Assembly (NCBI RefSeq): GCF_002723915.1
Contig: NZ_BEWL01000002.1
Coordinates: 1 to 64,000, forward strand
Source of the DNA: Gluconobacter albidus
GTDB lineage: Bacteria > Pseudomonadota > Alphaproteobacteria > Acetobacterales > Acetobacteraceae
DNA length: 64,000 nt
Reading direction: 5' to 3'
The notes under the pieces were generated by a model. The model was given only the letters and a program-made list of their open reading frames with translations. It ran no database searches and was not told the DNA's origin. Both the position numbers and the translations under genes were made by a program. Numbering within the stretch: position 1 is the first letter of the stretch; the number at the start of each line of letters is the position of its first letter. Shown here one piece after another: positions 1-9,602 of the stretch.

Positions 1-33
1 GAGGACGGGATCGGAATCCAAGGAGCCACCTTC

Positions 34-1071
34 ATGCCCGTAAGTGATTTTGAACTGGTCCAGGCTTGGCGACAGGTGCTGACGCTGTGCCGTCTGGAAG
101 CGGGGCAGACCGTGACGCTGCTGACATCGCTGGGCAGCAATGAGCAGACCCTGCGCTGTGCGGTGCTGGCCGTGCGTGAGAAGGGGGCGATTGCGAACCG
201 GCTGGATCTTCAGCCGACGAACGGCGCACTGTCCTTTTCGCGTGATCCGCTGGCCTTTGTCGGGACGACGCCGCTGACGAACAATCGGGCGGCGGTCGAG
301 ATGCTCAAGGCCAGCGATCTGGTGCTGGATCTGATGACGCTGCTGTTCTCGGCGGAGCAGCATGAGATCCTCGCGGCTGGCGGGCGCATTCTGCTGGCCG
401 TGGAGCCGCCGGAGGTTCTGGTGCGGATGACGCCGACGATGGAAGACCGGGAGCGTGTGCTGGCGGCTTCGAAAAAGCTTCAGGCCGCGAAGATCATGCG
501 GGTGACGTCGGCGGCGGGCACGGATGCGTCCTTCGCGCTGGGAGATTATCCGATGCTGGAAGAATATGGCTTCGTGGACGTGCCGGGGCGCTGGGACCAC
601 TGGCCGAGCGGTTTTCTGGCGACGTGGTCCAATGAAGGATCGGCGGAAGGAAAGATCGTTCTGGCGCCGGGAGACATTCTCCTGCCGCAGAAATCCTATG
701 TGACGGCGCCCATCACCTGCCACCTTGAAAAAGGTTTCGTCCGGGCAATCGAGGGCGGTTACGAGGCCGACCATCTGCGGAACTACATGGAAAGTTTCAA
801 CGATCCGGAAGTCTATGCGGTGTCGCATATCGGCTGGGGGATGCAGGACCGGGCGCACTGGTCGGTCATGGGGTTTTATGACCGCGAGGCCAGCATCGGC
901 ATGGACCCCCGCGCCTGTTCGGGGAACTTCCTGTGGTCCACGGGGCCGAACAACGAAGCTGGCGGCACGCGTGATACGGCGTGTCATATCGATATTCCGA
1001 TGCGGGGCTGCACGGTCACGCTTGATGATGTGCCGGTCGTGAAAGACGGCAGGCTTGTGGAGAACGCATGA
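34..1071 (+). CDS. nicX: 2,5-dihydroxypyridine 5,6-dioxygenase
   Basis: Ring-opening Fe(II) dioxygenase of aerobic nicotinate catabolism, converting 2,5-dihydroxypyridine to N-formylmaleamate in the cytoplasm. The 345-residue product has the family's usual length. His265, His318 and Asp320 (the last two in a CHID context) fall at exactly the positions I recall as the iron ligands of Pseudomonas putida NicX. The start has an AGGAG ribosome site 9 bases upstream. The stop overlaps the next start (ATGATGA), so it is translationally coupled to nicF. Together with the next two genes it forms the lower nicotinate pathway in reaction order. The hydroxylases that would feed it are presumably upstream of the window. 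Confidence 0.93.
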   Translation: MPVSDFELVQAWRQVLTLCRLEAGQTVTLLTSLGSNEQTLRCAVLAVREKGAIANRLDLQPTNGALSFSRDPLAFVGTTPLTNNRAAVEMLKASDLVLDLMTLLFSAEQHEILAAGGRILLAVEPPEVLVRMTPTMEDRERVLAASKKLQAAKIMRVTSAAGTDASFALGDYPMLEEYGFVDVPGRWDHWPSGFLATWSNEGSAEGKIVLAPGDILLPQKSYVTAPITCHLEKGFVRAIEGGYEADHLRNYMESFNDPEVYAVSHIGWGMQDRAHWSVMGFYDREASIGMDPRACSGNFLWSTGPNNEAGGTRDTACHIDIPMRGCTVTLDDVPVVKDGRLVENA

Positions 1072-1706
1072 TGAGCGTGCAGAGCAATCGCGACGAAGAC
1101 CGCTACAGGAAGCAGGGTTTCGGAAACGAAATGGGCATGACGGGGCGCATTGCGCTCCTGATTGTTGATTTCGTCAACGGTTTTGCCGATCCGGAAGCCT
1201 TTGGTGGCGGCAATATTCCCGAAGCGATCGAGCGGACCAAAACGCTGCTGGCAACGGCGCGGCGTCTGGGCTGGAAAGTGGCACACACGCGGATCGTGTT
1301 TGCGGATGATGGCGCGGATGCGAACATCTTTTCGCTGAAAGTGCCGACGATGCTGGGGCTGACGGAAAGTAACCCCGCGTCTGCCATCGTGGACGAACTG
1401 GCGCCGGAGCAGGGCGAATATGTGGTCCGCAAGACGGTGCCGTCGGCATTCGCGGGCACGCCACTGGCTTCCTGGCTGGTGACGCACGGTGTGCAGACCG
1501 TTGTTGTCGCCGGATGCGTAACGTCCGGCTGTGTGCGGGCAAGCGTGCTGGATGCGATGCAGTACGGGTTCCGTCCGGTGATCGTCTCCGATTGTGTGGG
1601 TGACCGCGCCATCGGGCCGCACGAGGCCAACCTGTTCGACATGGCTCAGAAATGCGGGGACGTCATGGACCTCGACACCCTGCTGTCCCGTCTTCCCAAC
1701 GCCTGA
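1068..1706 (+). CDS. nicF: Maleamate amidohydrolase (isochorismatase family)
   Basis: Hydrolyses maleamate to maleate and ammonia, the last dedicated step before maleate isomerase. The 212-residue protein is an isochorismatase-fold cysteine hydrolase. The Asp-Lys-Cys triad is visible as Asp34 (LLIVDFVN), Lys122 (VVRKTVPSAF) and Cys155 (VTSGCVRAS). The order within the pathway is X-F-D rather than strict reaction order. It overlaps nicX by four bases, and two adjacent ATG codons (1068 and 1071) are possible starts. The family also contains nicotinamidases and N-carbamoylsarcosine amidases, but the flanking genes settle the assignment. Confidence 0.9.
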   Translation: MMSVQSNRDEDRYRKQGFGNEMGMTGRIALLIVDFVNGFADPEAFGGGNIPEAIERTKTLLATARRLGWKVAHTRIVFADDGADANIFSLKVPTMLGLTESNPASAIVDELAPEQGEYVVRKTVPSAFAGTPLASWLVTHGVQTVVVAGCVTSGCVRASVLDAMQYGFRPVIVSDCVGDRAIGPHEANLFDMAQKCGDVMDLDTLLSRLPNA

Positions 1707-1734
1707 CCTCACGATTTTTCAGAAGGACCATTTC

Positions 1735-2532
1735 ATGACGCAAACACGCCTGCTTTATGGTGCGAATGTCCATGCCAACGGCATCCGGCAGCATTATCTG
1801 CGTTACGGCGGAAAGGGCACGCCGCTGGTACTGGTGCCCGGCATTACGAGCCCGGCCATTACCTGGGGGTTCGTCGCAGACCGTCTGGCCGAGACGCATG
1901 ATGTCTATGTGCTGGATGTGCGCGGGCGTGGCTTGTCTTCGACGGGGCCGGATCTGGACTATGACCTCGACACATATGCAGCGGATGTTCGCGGATTCAT
2001 TGACGCGCTGGGCCTGAAGGACGTGGTTCTGATGGGGCACTCCATGGGCGCGCGGATTGCGATCCGTACGGCCCGTCAAAATGACGCGGGACTGGCGCAT
2101 CTGGCGCTGATCGACCCGCCCGTCAGTGGGCCGGGCCGCCGTGCTTATCCCGCCAAGCTCGACTGGTACACGGAATCAATCCGCATGGCGCGCAAAGGCA
2201 TGAGTGGTACGGAGATGAAGCGCTTCTGCCCGACATGGACGGACGAGCAGTGCACGCTGCGGGCGCAGTGGCTCCATACCTGTGACGAACTGGCGACACG
2301 GATCACGTTCGAGAAGTTCCATACGGAAGACATCCATCAGGATCTGCCTCATCTCAAAACCCCCGCCACTCTTGTCGTGGCAACGCGGGGTGGGGTGATC
2401 CAGCAGGAAGATATTGAAGAAATCCTTCAGCTCAATCCTGCGATTGCCATCGCCACCGTTCCGGATGCGGGTCATATGATTCCCTGGGACAACTTCGATG
2501 GTTTCTTCGAGGCGCTTCACGGCCGCTACTGA
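1735..2532 (+). CDS. nicD: N-formylmaleamate deformylase (alpha/beta hydrolase)
   Basis: Removes formate from N-formylmaleamate to give maleamate, linking the nicX and nicF reactions. The 265-residue alpha/beta hydrolase has nucleophile Ser103 (GHSMGA), His247 (DAGHMIPWD) and Asp127 (LALIDPP). This is the same Ser/Asp/His spacing I recall for P. putida NicD, where the acid sits early. The ATG at 1735, after an AAGGA site, is chosen because the frame continues upstream only as a shadow of nicF. It lies 28 bases after nicF in the same transcription unit. Confidence 0.9.
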   Translation: MTQTRLLYGANVHANGIRQHYLRYGGKGTPLVLVPGITSPAITWGFVADRLAETHDVYVLDVRGRGLSSTGPDLDYDLDTYAADVRGFIDALGLKDVVLMGHSMGARIAIRTARQNDAGLAHLALIDPPVSGPGRRAYPAKLDWYTESIRMARKGMSGTEMKRFCPTWTDEQCTLRAQWLHTCDELATRITFEKFHTEDIHQDLPHLKTPATLVVATRGGVIQQEDIEEILQLNPAIAIATVPDAGHMIPWDNFDGFFEALHGRY

Positions 2533-2549
2533 CTTTCAGGATCGAATTT

Positions 2550-2568
2550 CCGTCCCGCTACAGGACGG
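2550..2568. terminator. Hairpin between nicD and TonB receptor gene
   Basis: CCGTCC and GGACGG form a perfect 6-bp stem around a 7-base loop just after nicD. There is no T-run, so it may be an mRNA 3'-end stabiliser or a leaky terminator rather than a full stop before the receptor gene. Confidence 0.35.
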
Positions 2569-2591
2569 ACGCCAGATGAGGTAGACTGTAT

Positions 2592-5024
2592 ATGTGTAAA
2601 CGACCCGGCTCCCTGTCTCTTGCACTCTCGGTGACGACGATGCTGTCGGCCGCCTTTTCTTCATCCGCCATGGCAGCCAGCAGACATTCGTCCCTGATGC
2701 ACAAGATGGTTCCTGCTGCACATAAAACCACGTCTCGTATACGGACCCCGCCGCATCGGCATTCAGGGCCGTATGTAAGTAAAACTGCGGAAAATATGGC
2801 AGTTGTGGCGCGTCATCCGCCTCGGGGGAGTGTCGAGACGGTCAGTCAGAAGATGCTGTCGGAGGCGCCTGCCGGAACCAATCCGATGAAGGTGATCGCG
2901 CAGCTTCCGGGCATCACGTTCCAGTCGGGCGATGCACAGGGGCTCGACACCTGGAGTGCGCAGATCTTCATGCATGGTTTCCAGCAGCAGGAAATCGGCA
3001 TGACGCTGGACGGGATGCCGCTCGGGGAGATGACGTACCGGAACTATAACGGCTTGAACCCGATCATGGCGATCTCGTCGGAAAACGTGGCGCGCATTGA
3101 CGTATCGCAGTCCGCCGGTGCGGAGAGCATGGCGGCGAGTAACAATCTGGGTGGCGGCCTGAGCTATGTTTCGATGACGCCGTCCGACAAGATGGGGGGA
3201 ACGGCTGCGGCGGGTTTCGGCAGCTACAGCACCTATCACACGTTCCTGCGTTTCGAGAGCGGCAAGCTCAATTCCAGCGGTACGAAGTTCTATACGTCCT
3301 ACATGCGCAACGACAGCGGGATGTGGAAGGGCTATGGCGAGCAGTTCATGCAGCAGGTGAACGCCAAGCTGGTGCAGCCGATCGGCCATGACAGCTCGAT
3401 TTCGGCGTTTTTTGACTGGAGCGACCTGCACCAGAACACCTATCCGGATATCTCTCCACAGATCATCAAGCGGGTGGGCTACGGTCTGTCGAGCTACGAG
3501 AATGGCAGTAATTCCGGCTATATCGCGGCTGTGAATGCGGCGAACGGGATCTATCCGGGGAAGGTCGGCACGCTCGATGATCCGGCGGATGCGGCCTATT
3601 ACGATGGCAGCACCAATACGGTCGATACGTTTGGCGGCATCAAGGCCGATCTGCGCCTGACGGACCGCCTGACCTGGGACACCACGGCCTACGGTCATGG
3701 CGAGCGCAACCAGACGTCCTGGGCAACGCCGTATTTCCCATCGCCGACAGGATCGCCCGTCAGCGAGTTGATGAAAGAACCGGAAATCCGGCGTTTCGGC
3801 ATTGTCTCGGCTTTGCATTATGATGTTGCGCGCAATCATCTTGGCGCGGGGGTCTGGTATGAAAACAACAGCTACATGTCGCCGATGAACGCCTATGCAC
3901 AGCCGGCGGTGGTGAACGGGGTTGTTCAGGGTACGGTGCATGACCCCCTGACCCAGTGGCGTGATCCGTTCGCGCAGATTTTCAACCAGAATTACAATAC
4001 CAACACGTTCACGGCCTTCGTGCAGGATACGTATAATGTCCTGCCAAATCTGGCGCTGCATTTTGGCTTCAAGTCCCTGCTGAGCACGACCAATGTCGGG
4101 GACGGGTATCTGAACCAGGAGTATTACGGAGCAGGAGCCCGGATCACGAGTGGCGAAAGTCTGACAGTGGCCAAGCCCTTCCTGCCGCATATCAGTGCGG
4201 ACTGGCATTTCCTGAAGGACCACGAGCTGTATTTCGATATTTCGGAAAACGCCCGGACTTATGCGGAATCCGGCTACAAACTGTCGAACTCGCCTTTTGC
4301 CGTCTCCCAGACGGCCTATGACGATACGAAGTCCTCAATCCGCCCCGAAACGGCCTGGACCTATGCAATCGGCTATCGCTACACGGGTAGGCTGGTCGCC
4401 GCGACGGTCTATGCGTATCGGACCAACTATAACAACCGTCTGCAGCAGATTACGGAAGGGCCGGTCGTCAACCCGATCTCCGCCGTGTCGAATGTGGGGG
4501 GCGTTACGATGAACGGCGTGGATGCAGGGCTGACCCTGATGCCATTCCGCGGCTTCGCGCTGACCAATTCCATCAGCTACAACCATGGTGTCTACGATCA
4601 GAACCTTGTCAGCGGCTCTACTGTCTATGCGACCAAGGGCCAGCAGGTCGTGAATTATCCGCGCTTCATGTACAAAGGCCGGGTGTCATACGAGTGGCGG
4701 GGCATGACGGCCTATGCCGACGGAAGTTACACTGGCACACGCAATTACAGCTATACGGGAGACGTCAAAAGCCCCGGCTACTGGCTGACGAATGTCGGTG
4801 TGCAGTACAGTTTCGGGAACATGAAGAAGTACAACCGCTATCTGGGCGCCATCAAGAACCTGACAGTCGCGTTCAACGGCTCCAACCTGACGAACAAACG
4901 CTATATTTCCACGATGGGCCAGAACGGCAATCCGGCGGATATTGCGACAGGCGCGCTGACGGACCAGTCCATGCAGATCGGAGCCCCCCGGATGTTCTTC
5001 GGAAGCGTGCGCGCGGATTTCTGA
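2592..5024 (+). CDS. TonB-dependent outer-membrane receptor
   Basis: Energised outer-membrane uptake channel of 810 residues. A signal peptide is visible (hydrophobic run from about residue 8, ending SAMA). Next come a plug domain (about 90-190: a LPGITFQSGDAQG segment and the SAGAESMAASNNLGGGLSY end) and a 22-strand-type barrel ending in the typical aromatic C-terminus (FGSVRADF). It starts 59 bases after nicD on the same strand. An associated role in taking up a pyridine compound or a metal complex is therefore plausible but not shown by the sequence. No FecA-type N-terminal signalling domain is evident. Confidence 0.85.
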   Translation: MCKRPGSLSLALSVTTMLSAAFSSSAMAASRHSSLMHKMVPAAHKTTSRIRTPPHRHSGPYVSKTAENMAVVARHPPRGSVETVSQKMLSEAPAGTNPMKVIAQLPGITFQSGDAQGLDTWSAQIFMHGFQQQEIGMTLDGMPLGEMTYRNYNGLNPIMAISSENVARIDVSQSAGAESMAASNNLGGGLSYVSMTPSDKMGGTAAAGFGSYSTYHTFLRFESGKLNSSGTKFYTSYMRNDSGMWKGYGEQFMQQVNAKLVQPIGHDSSISAFFDWSDLHQNTYPDISPQIIKRVGYGLSSYENGSNSGYIAAVNAANGIYPGKVGTLDDPADAAYYDGSTNTVDTFGGIKADLRLTDRLTWDTTAYGHGERNQTSWATPYFPSPTGSPVSELMKEPEIRRFGIVSALHYDVARNHLGAGVWYENNSYMSPMNAYAQPAVVNGVVQGTVHDPLTQWRDPFAQIFNQNYNTNTFTAFVQDTYNVLPNLALHFGFKSLLSTTNVGDGYLNQEYYGAGARITSGESLTVAKPFLPHISADWHFLKDHELYFDISENARTYAESGYKLSNSPFAVSQTAYDDTKSSIRPETAWTYAIGYRYTGRLVAATVYAYRTNYNNRLQQITEGPVVNPISAVSNVGGVTMNGVDAGLTLMPFRGFALTNSISYNHGVYDQNLVSGSTVYATKGQQVVNYPRFMYKGRVSYEWRGMTAYADGSYTGTRNYSYTGDVKSPGYWLTNVGVQYSFGNMKKYNRYLGAIKNLTVAFNGSNLTNKRYISTMGQNGNPADIATGALTDQSMQIGAPRMFFGSVRADF

Positions 5025-5085
5025 AAACAGGGCCTGCTTCCCGATCATAGCTGATCGTTTGCGACAACTTCGTCATCTGACATCC

Positions 5086-5119
5086 TGAGGCTCCAGGTCT
5101 TGACTGACCCGGAGCCTCA
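5086..5119. terminator. Hairpin between convergent genes
   Basis: TGAGGCTCC (5086-5094) and GGAGCCTCA (5111-5119) make a perfect 9-bp stem with a 16-base loop. It sits between the convergent TonB receptor and aldo/keto reductase genes, as a bidirectional terminator would. The flanks are not T-rich. Confidence 0.5.
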
Positions 5120-5134
5120 TTCGCAAAGCGTCTA

Positions 5135-6133
<999 letters not shown>

Positions 6134-6169
6134 TTATCCTGATTTCATGGTTACGAATCTGGAGGGCGG

Positions 6170-6997
6170 TCAGGAGCAATCCGTGCTTGTACTGACGGTT
6201 TTCCACTCTTCAATTTCCTGAAGGTCGGCCTTGATGGCATCCGTGGCCCATCTCACGGCGTCACTGCCAAGGAGAAGATTATCCGGCAGTTTATCCCCGC
6301 TGATGACATCAATCAGAACCTGAGCAGCTTTGATGGGATCGCCTGTTTCTTTGCCGCTGGTTTTATCGGCTGTCTTGCGTCGAAGGCCGACCGTTGAATC
6401 GTAATCTGCGATAACTGTTTTCGAGCCATGGAGGGAACGACCCGCAAAATCCGTACGGAACGCCCCTGGCTGTACGACCATGACCCTGATGCCCAGGGGG
6501 GCGACCTCTTTGCGGAGTGTGGCCGAAATTCCTTCGAGCGCCAGTTTGCTGGCCGAGTAGTAGCCTGATCCCGGGCTCGCGATGCGGGGCGCGACAGAAG
6601 AGACGTTTACGATTGTTCCGGCGCGGCGCTGACGCATGCCGGGAAGGACGGCTTTCATGACAGAAACCGGCCCGAAGACATTGGTGGCGAACAGGGCCGC
6701 GACATCGACTTCCTCACCTTCCTCTATGGCGGCGCGGTAACCATAACCTGCGTTGTTCACCAGTATGTCGATCCCGCCGAATTGCGTTTCAGCGCTCTGC
6801 ACGGCCTTCGCAATCTGATCCGTGTTCGTCACATCGAGTGTCTGGGCCAGGGCTTTGCCGGGGTAGGTTTCGACAAGATCTTTCAGACTGTCGGAGTTGC
6901 GGGCGGTAATGACGGCATTATGGCCGCGTCTGAGCACGGCCTGTGCCAGATCTTTCCCCAACCCGCTGGAGCATCCGGTGATAAGCCATGTGGTCAT
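6170..6997 (-). CDS. Short-chain dehydrogenase/reductase
   Basis: Classical SDR oxidoreductase, 275 residues. It has the Rossmann cofactor motif (TGCSSGLG), the NNAG structural motif (VNNAGYG) and the catalytic YxxxK (YYSASK) with an upstream Ser. Start ATG 6997 is chosen because GGAGGAATAAA precedes it directly; a longer frame to 7036 lacks such a site. It is divergent from the LysR gene at 7146 and followed by the aldo/keto reductase, an arrangement typical of a LysR-controlled carbonyl-reduction pair. Confidence 0.9.
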   Translation of the reverse strand: MTTWLITGCSSGLGKDLAQAVLRRGHNAVITARNSDSLKDLVETYPGKALAQTLDVTNTDQIAKAVQSAETQFGGIDILVNNAGYGYRAAIEEGEEVDVAALFATNVFGPVSVMKAVLPGMRQRRAGTIVNVSSVAPRIASPGSGYYSASKLALEGISATLRKEVAPLGIRVMVVQPGAFRTDFAGRSLHGSKTVIADYDSTVGLRRKTADKTSGKETGDPIKAAQVLIDVISGDKLPDNLLLGSDAVRWATDAIKADLQEIEEWKTVSTSTDCS

Positions 6998-7064
6998 TTT
7001 ATTCCTCCATCCGCGAAGACTGTCACTACGGATCATTCAGGTGCTGAAGGGGCATGCCTTACAA

Positions 7065-7091
7065 AAGATAAGATAGAAGCTATCTGATCTT
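7065..7091. promoter_or_regulatory. Candidate LysR operator palindrome
   Basis: AGATAG and CTATCT flank AAG (7071-7085). The symmetry extends outward to 7065 and 7091 with one mismatch, giving 11 of 12 paired positions. It lies in the 148-base gap between the divergent SDR and LysR genes, where a LysR protein would bind. A second small palindrome (ATTAG-5-CTAAT, 7129-7143) abuts the LysR start and could serve autoregulation. Confidence 0.5.
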
Positions 7092-7145
7092 GTGACTGGC
7101 GATTAGGCGCTATAAAGCGGATGTAGTTATTAGAAGAGCTAATCA

Positions 7146-8045
7146 ATGCCGCATGAGAACTTCAATGACCTGGCAGCCTTTGCCGCCGTGGCGCAGGAGC
7201 GGAGCTTCACCCGGGCAGCCGCTAAAATGGGGGTGTCCCAGTCAGCGCTCAGTCAGACTATCCGGGTTCTTGAAGAGCGGCTTGGATTGCGCCTGCTCAC
7301 GCGTACCACCCGCAGCGTTGCGCCGACCGAGGCGGGTGAGCGCCTGTTTCAAACGATTGGGCCAAGATTCAGAGAAATAGAGGCGCAACTGGCCGATTTA
7401 AGTGCTTTGCGGGACAAACCTGCCGGTAAGGTGCGAATCACGGCCGGAGAGCATCCTGCTCTTTCCATCCTTCAGCCGGCTTTGAAGCACTTCTTGCCGG
7501 ATCATCCGGATGTCAGTGTCGAACTGGTTGTTGATTACGGCCTGACGGATATCGTGGCTCAGGGATATGATGCAGGTGTCCGGATGGGCAGACAGGTCGC
7601 AAAGGATATGGTGGCGGTCCGGATCGGTCCTGATATGCGAATGGCTGTTGTTGGGTCTCCGAAATATTTCAAAAACCGTTCATTGCCGCAGTCCCCTCAT
7701 GATCTGATGGAGCATAACTGCATCAATGTTCGGCTGCCCACGTATGGAGGCATTTTCCCGTGGGATCTGGAAAAAGACGGGCAGGAAGTGAATGTACGCG
7801 TTGAAGGACAGCTGGTGTTCAACACTCTGGCGCTTCGGGTGCAGTCTGCCCTTGATGGTTTGGGAATAGCCTATCTCCCCGAAGGTGCTGTGGTATCACA
7901 TATCAAGGCCAAGAGGCTGACACGCGTGCTGGAAGAATGGTGCCCAATGTTTTCCGGCTATCATCTGTATTATCCCAGCCGGAAGCATACGCCGGCCCTG
8001 TCCCTTCTGATCGACAGGCTTCGCTATCGTGGCAAACAGGATTGA
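7146..8045 (+). CDS. LysR-family transcriptional regulator
   Basis: DNA-binding regulator of 299 residues. It has an N-terminal winged helix-turn-helix (about residues 1-62: FAAVAQERSFTRAAAKMG followed by SQSALSQTIRVLEERLG) and a LysR substrate-binding domain (about 90-295). It is of the AaeR/CrgA-like group common beside short-chain dehydrogenases. It is divergent from the SDR and aldo/keto reductase genes with a palindromic operator candidate between, so it most likely controls them. The inducer is unknown. Confidence 0.9.
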   Translation: MPHENFNDLAAFAAVAQERSFTRAAAKMGVSQSALSQTIRVLEERLGLRLLTRTTRSVAPTEAGERLFQTIGPRFREIEAQLADLSALRDKPAGKVRITAGEHPALSILQPALKHFLPDHPDVSVELVVDYGLTDIVAQGYDAGVRMGRQVAKDMVAVRIGPDMRMAVVGSPKYFKNRSLPQSPHDLMEHNCINVRLPTYGGIFPWDLEKDGQEVNVRVEGQLVFNTLALRVQSALDGLGIAYLPEGAVVSHIKAKRLTRVLEEWCPMFSGYHLYYPSRKHTPALSLLIDRLRYRGKQD

Positions 8046-8182
8046 GCATGACCGGAGCCAGGCTCTCTTCCCTCTTTGCCAGGATAGCCGCGCATCATTC
8101 TGGAAATACCAGCGCCGGAAAGGGGGGATGTAGCGGAGGATTTTGATGCACTTCTCCAGCTATCGTTCCGTACAGACAGGTT

Positions 8183-8206
8183 GACGTCAGCATCTGCTTT
8201 TAGCGT
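8183..8206 (+). promoter_or_regulatory. GTCAG-type (tts-box-like) element
   Basis: The element reads GACGTCAGCATCTGCTTTTA, about 60 bases before the translocon-like gene. It matches the GTCAG(C/G)-N-TC-pattern also found before other secretion genes here and resembles the 5' part of the rhizobial tts box (GTCAGCTT). Confidence 0.4.
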
Positions 8207-8248
8207 CCGGGACAGAATGATTTTTCTCTGTCTTGATGGAGTGTGGAT

Positions 8249-9490
8249 ATGCTGACTGGGACTATTGCGGCGGGAGGCACGGCATCCGGAGGGCAGGTTA
8301 CTGGTACTGAACTGGAGCAGGCTGGCACGGACAGTACCAAAACGGGAAAAAAGTCGGACAAGAACGCGGCCTATAACGAGAATCTGGAACAGGGAATGGA
8401 TACGCTCCAGCAGAGCGATCCGGCCCTGTTTTCCAAAATCATGACTGCGGGAGAGTCTGGAAACGGCAACAGCCTCGTCAAGGACGAGCTTCAGGCGTAC
8501 AAGAACGGCGACCTGACCAAAAGTCAGGCGATTGCGGCGATTTCCGGTGCCCAGTCACTTGCAAACAACAACGGCGGCGGACGGATCAACAAGAAGGAGC
8601 GGGCCGAGGCGAAAGAGGTTCTGGGGGGAAGCTATATCAAGGGCGGCCAGACCCGTGCCGGTCATGCGATCCTCAAATTTCTTGAAGATACGTCCCCGAT
8701 TGCCCAGATCGTAAAGGGCATCAAATCCACGACGTCTGATGGACCGGGGAAGGAAACGGTTCTTCAGGCGGGAAGTGGTGCTTTGTCGACCGCGACACAG
8801 CAGGCCATGTCTGACCTGGAGCAGACAGATCCTTCTCTGGCCCAGCAGTTTTCCACCGATGCCAGCAAGAAGAATGGCAATGCCATGGCGCAGGATCTGG
8901 AAGTTGCGGGCGAGGAAGCCGTCAGCTCCGGGGGGGCGTTTTCCGATGCTGACGCAGCAGCGCTCGGAAGCCAGATCGGACAGATGGGGGCAGGCAAGGT
9001 CTCAAAGAAGGACGCCGCGGATTTCGAGGCGGAATTCGGAGAAGGCACAATTGATCGTGGCAGCACGAAGGGCGCCAAAGGATGGGATAAATTCGAGACG
9101 GGGGTTGGTCATTTCCTGTCTTCTGTCGTCTCTCCGCTGACGGACGGTGTCGGTATGATCGACCAGTTCGCCAAGGGAAACAAAAGTCAGGGTCTGAAAG
9201 ATCTTGGCGGAATGTTTGAAGGCGTCGCCAGCGATGCCGCGCTGCTCTTTGTTCCCGAAATCGCGCCCGAAGTGGATGGAGTGGAAGCAGCGGCCCGCAC
9301 GGCCGAAGGTGTTGCGGAAAGTGCGGAAAAGGGTGCTTCCTCCATTAGCGACATTCTCAAGAGTGCTGCCGGGAAAGTCGGCAACGGGCTTCTGACTGGC
9401 CTGGATACAGCGGATTATGGCTATAATCTTTACACCATGGGGCAGGGCGACCCGATTGTGCAGCAGCACAAAAATACAGGCGAAGCCTGA
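8249..9490 (+). CDS. Candidate T3SS translocon/secreted protein with internal repeat
   Basis: Protein of 413 residues, unrecognised at family level but placed and built like the HrpF/NolX translocon group. Two imperfect tandem copies of about 110 residues are visible (about 49-157 and 186-303). Each starts with a D-P-(A/S)-L helix and contains Gly/Asn/Asp-rich loops followed by Lys/Glu helices that recall degenerate EF hands (71-81, 107-118, 208-219, 246-255). Each ends in a hydrophobic helix. The C-terminal part carries another hydrophobic stretch (about 325-345). There is no signal peptide. GGAG 7 bases before ATG 8249 favours that start over GTG 8243. A GTCAG-type box lies upstream, as before other secretion genes. 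Confidence 0.45.
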   Translation: MLTGTIAAGGTASGGQVTGTELEQAGTDSTKTGKKSDKNAAYNENLEQGMDTLQQSDPALFSKIMTAGESGNGNSLVKDELQAYKNGDLTKSQAIAAISGAQSLANNNGGGRINKKERAEAKEVLGGSYIKGGQTRAGHAILKFLEDTSPIAQIVKGIKSTTSDGPGKETVLQAGSGALSTATQQAMSDLEQTDPSLAQQFSTDASKKNGNAMAQDLEVAGEEAVSSGGAFSDADAAALGSQIGQMGAGKVSKKDAADFEAEFGEGTIDRGSTKGAKGWDKFETGVGHFLSSVVSPLTDGVGMIDQFAKGNKSQGLKDLGGMFEGVASDAALLFVPEIAPEVDGVEAAARTAEGVAESAEKGASSISDILKSAAGKVGNGLLTGLDTADYGYNLYTMGQGDPIVQQHKNTGEA

Positions 9491-9504
9491 GAGGTGCCGG
9501 CTTA

Positions 9505-9583
9505 CGCCACCCCGGTGGCGTTCCGGTTTGATGTTCTGAAAGCAGAAGCCATGAGCCGGGGCAATATTGCCCCGGCTCATGGC
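9505..9583. terminator. Double hairpin terminator
   Basis: Two tandem stem-loops lie between convergent genes. The first is CGCCACC/GGTGGCG (9505-9520). The second is a perfect 16-bp stem with the four-base loop ATAT (9548-9583), followed by TATTTTG. The second is a strong Rho-independent terminator for the plus-strand gene and probably works both ways. Confidence 0.85.
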
Positions 9584-9602
9584 TATTTTGTCTGATGCCG
9601 GA

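Noticed and set aside
2763-4223. Long open frame (486 codons) on the minus strand inside the first TonB receptor gene
   Set aside because: Arg/His-rich product with no domain; it mirrors the plus-strand receptor, which has signal peptide, plug and barrel. A high-GC shadow.
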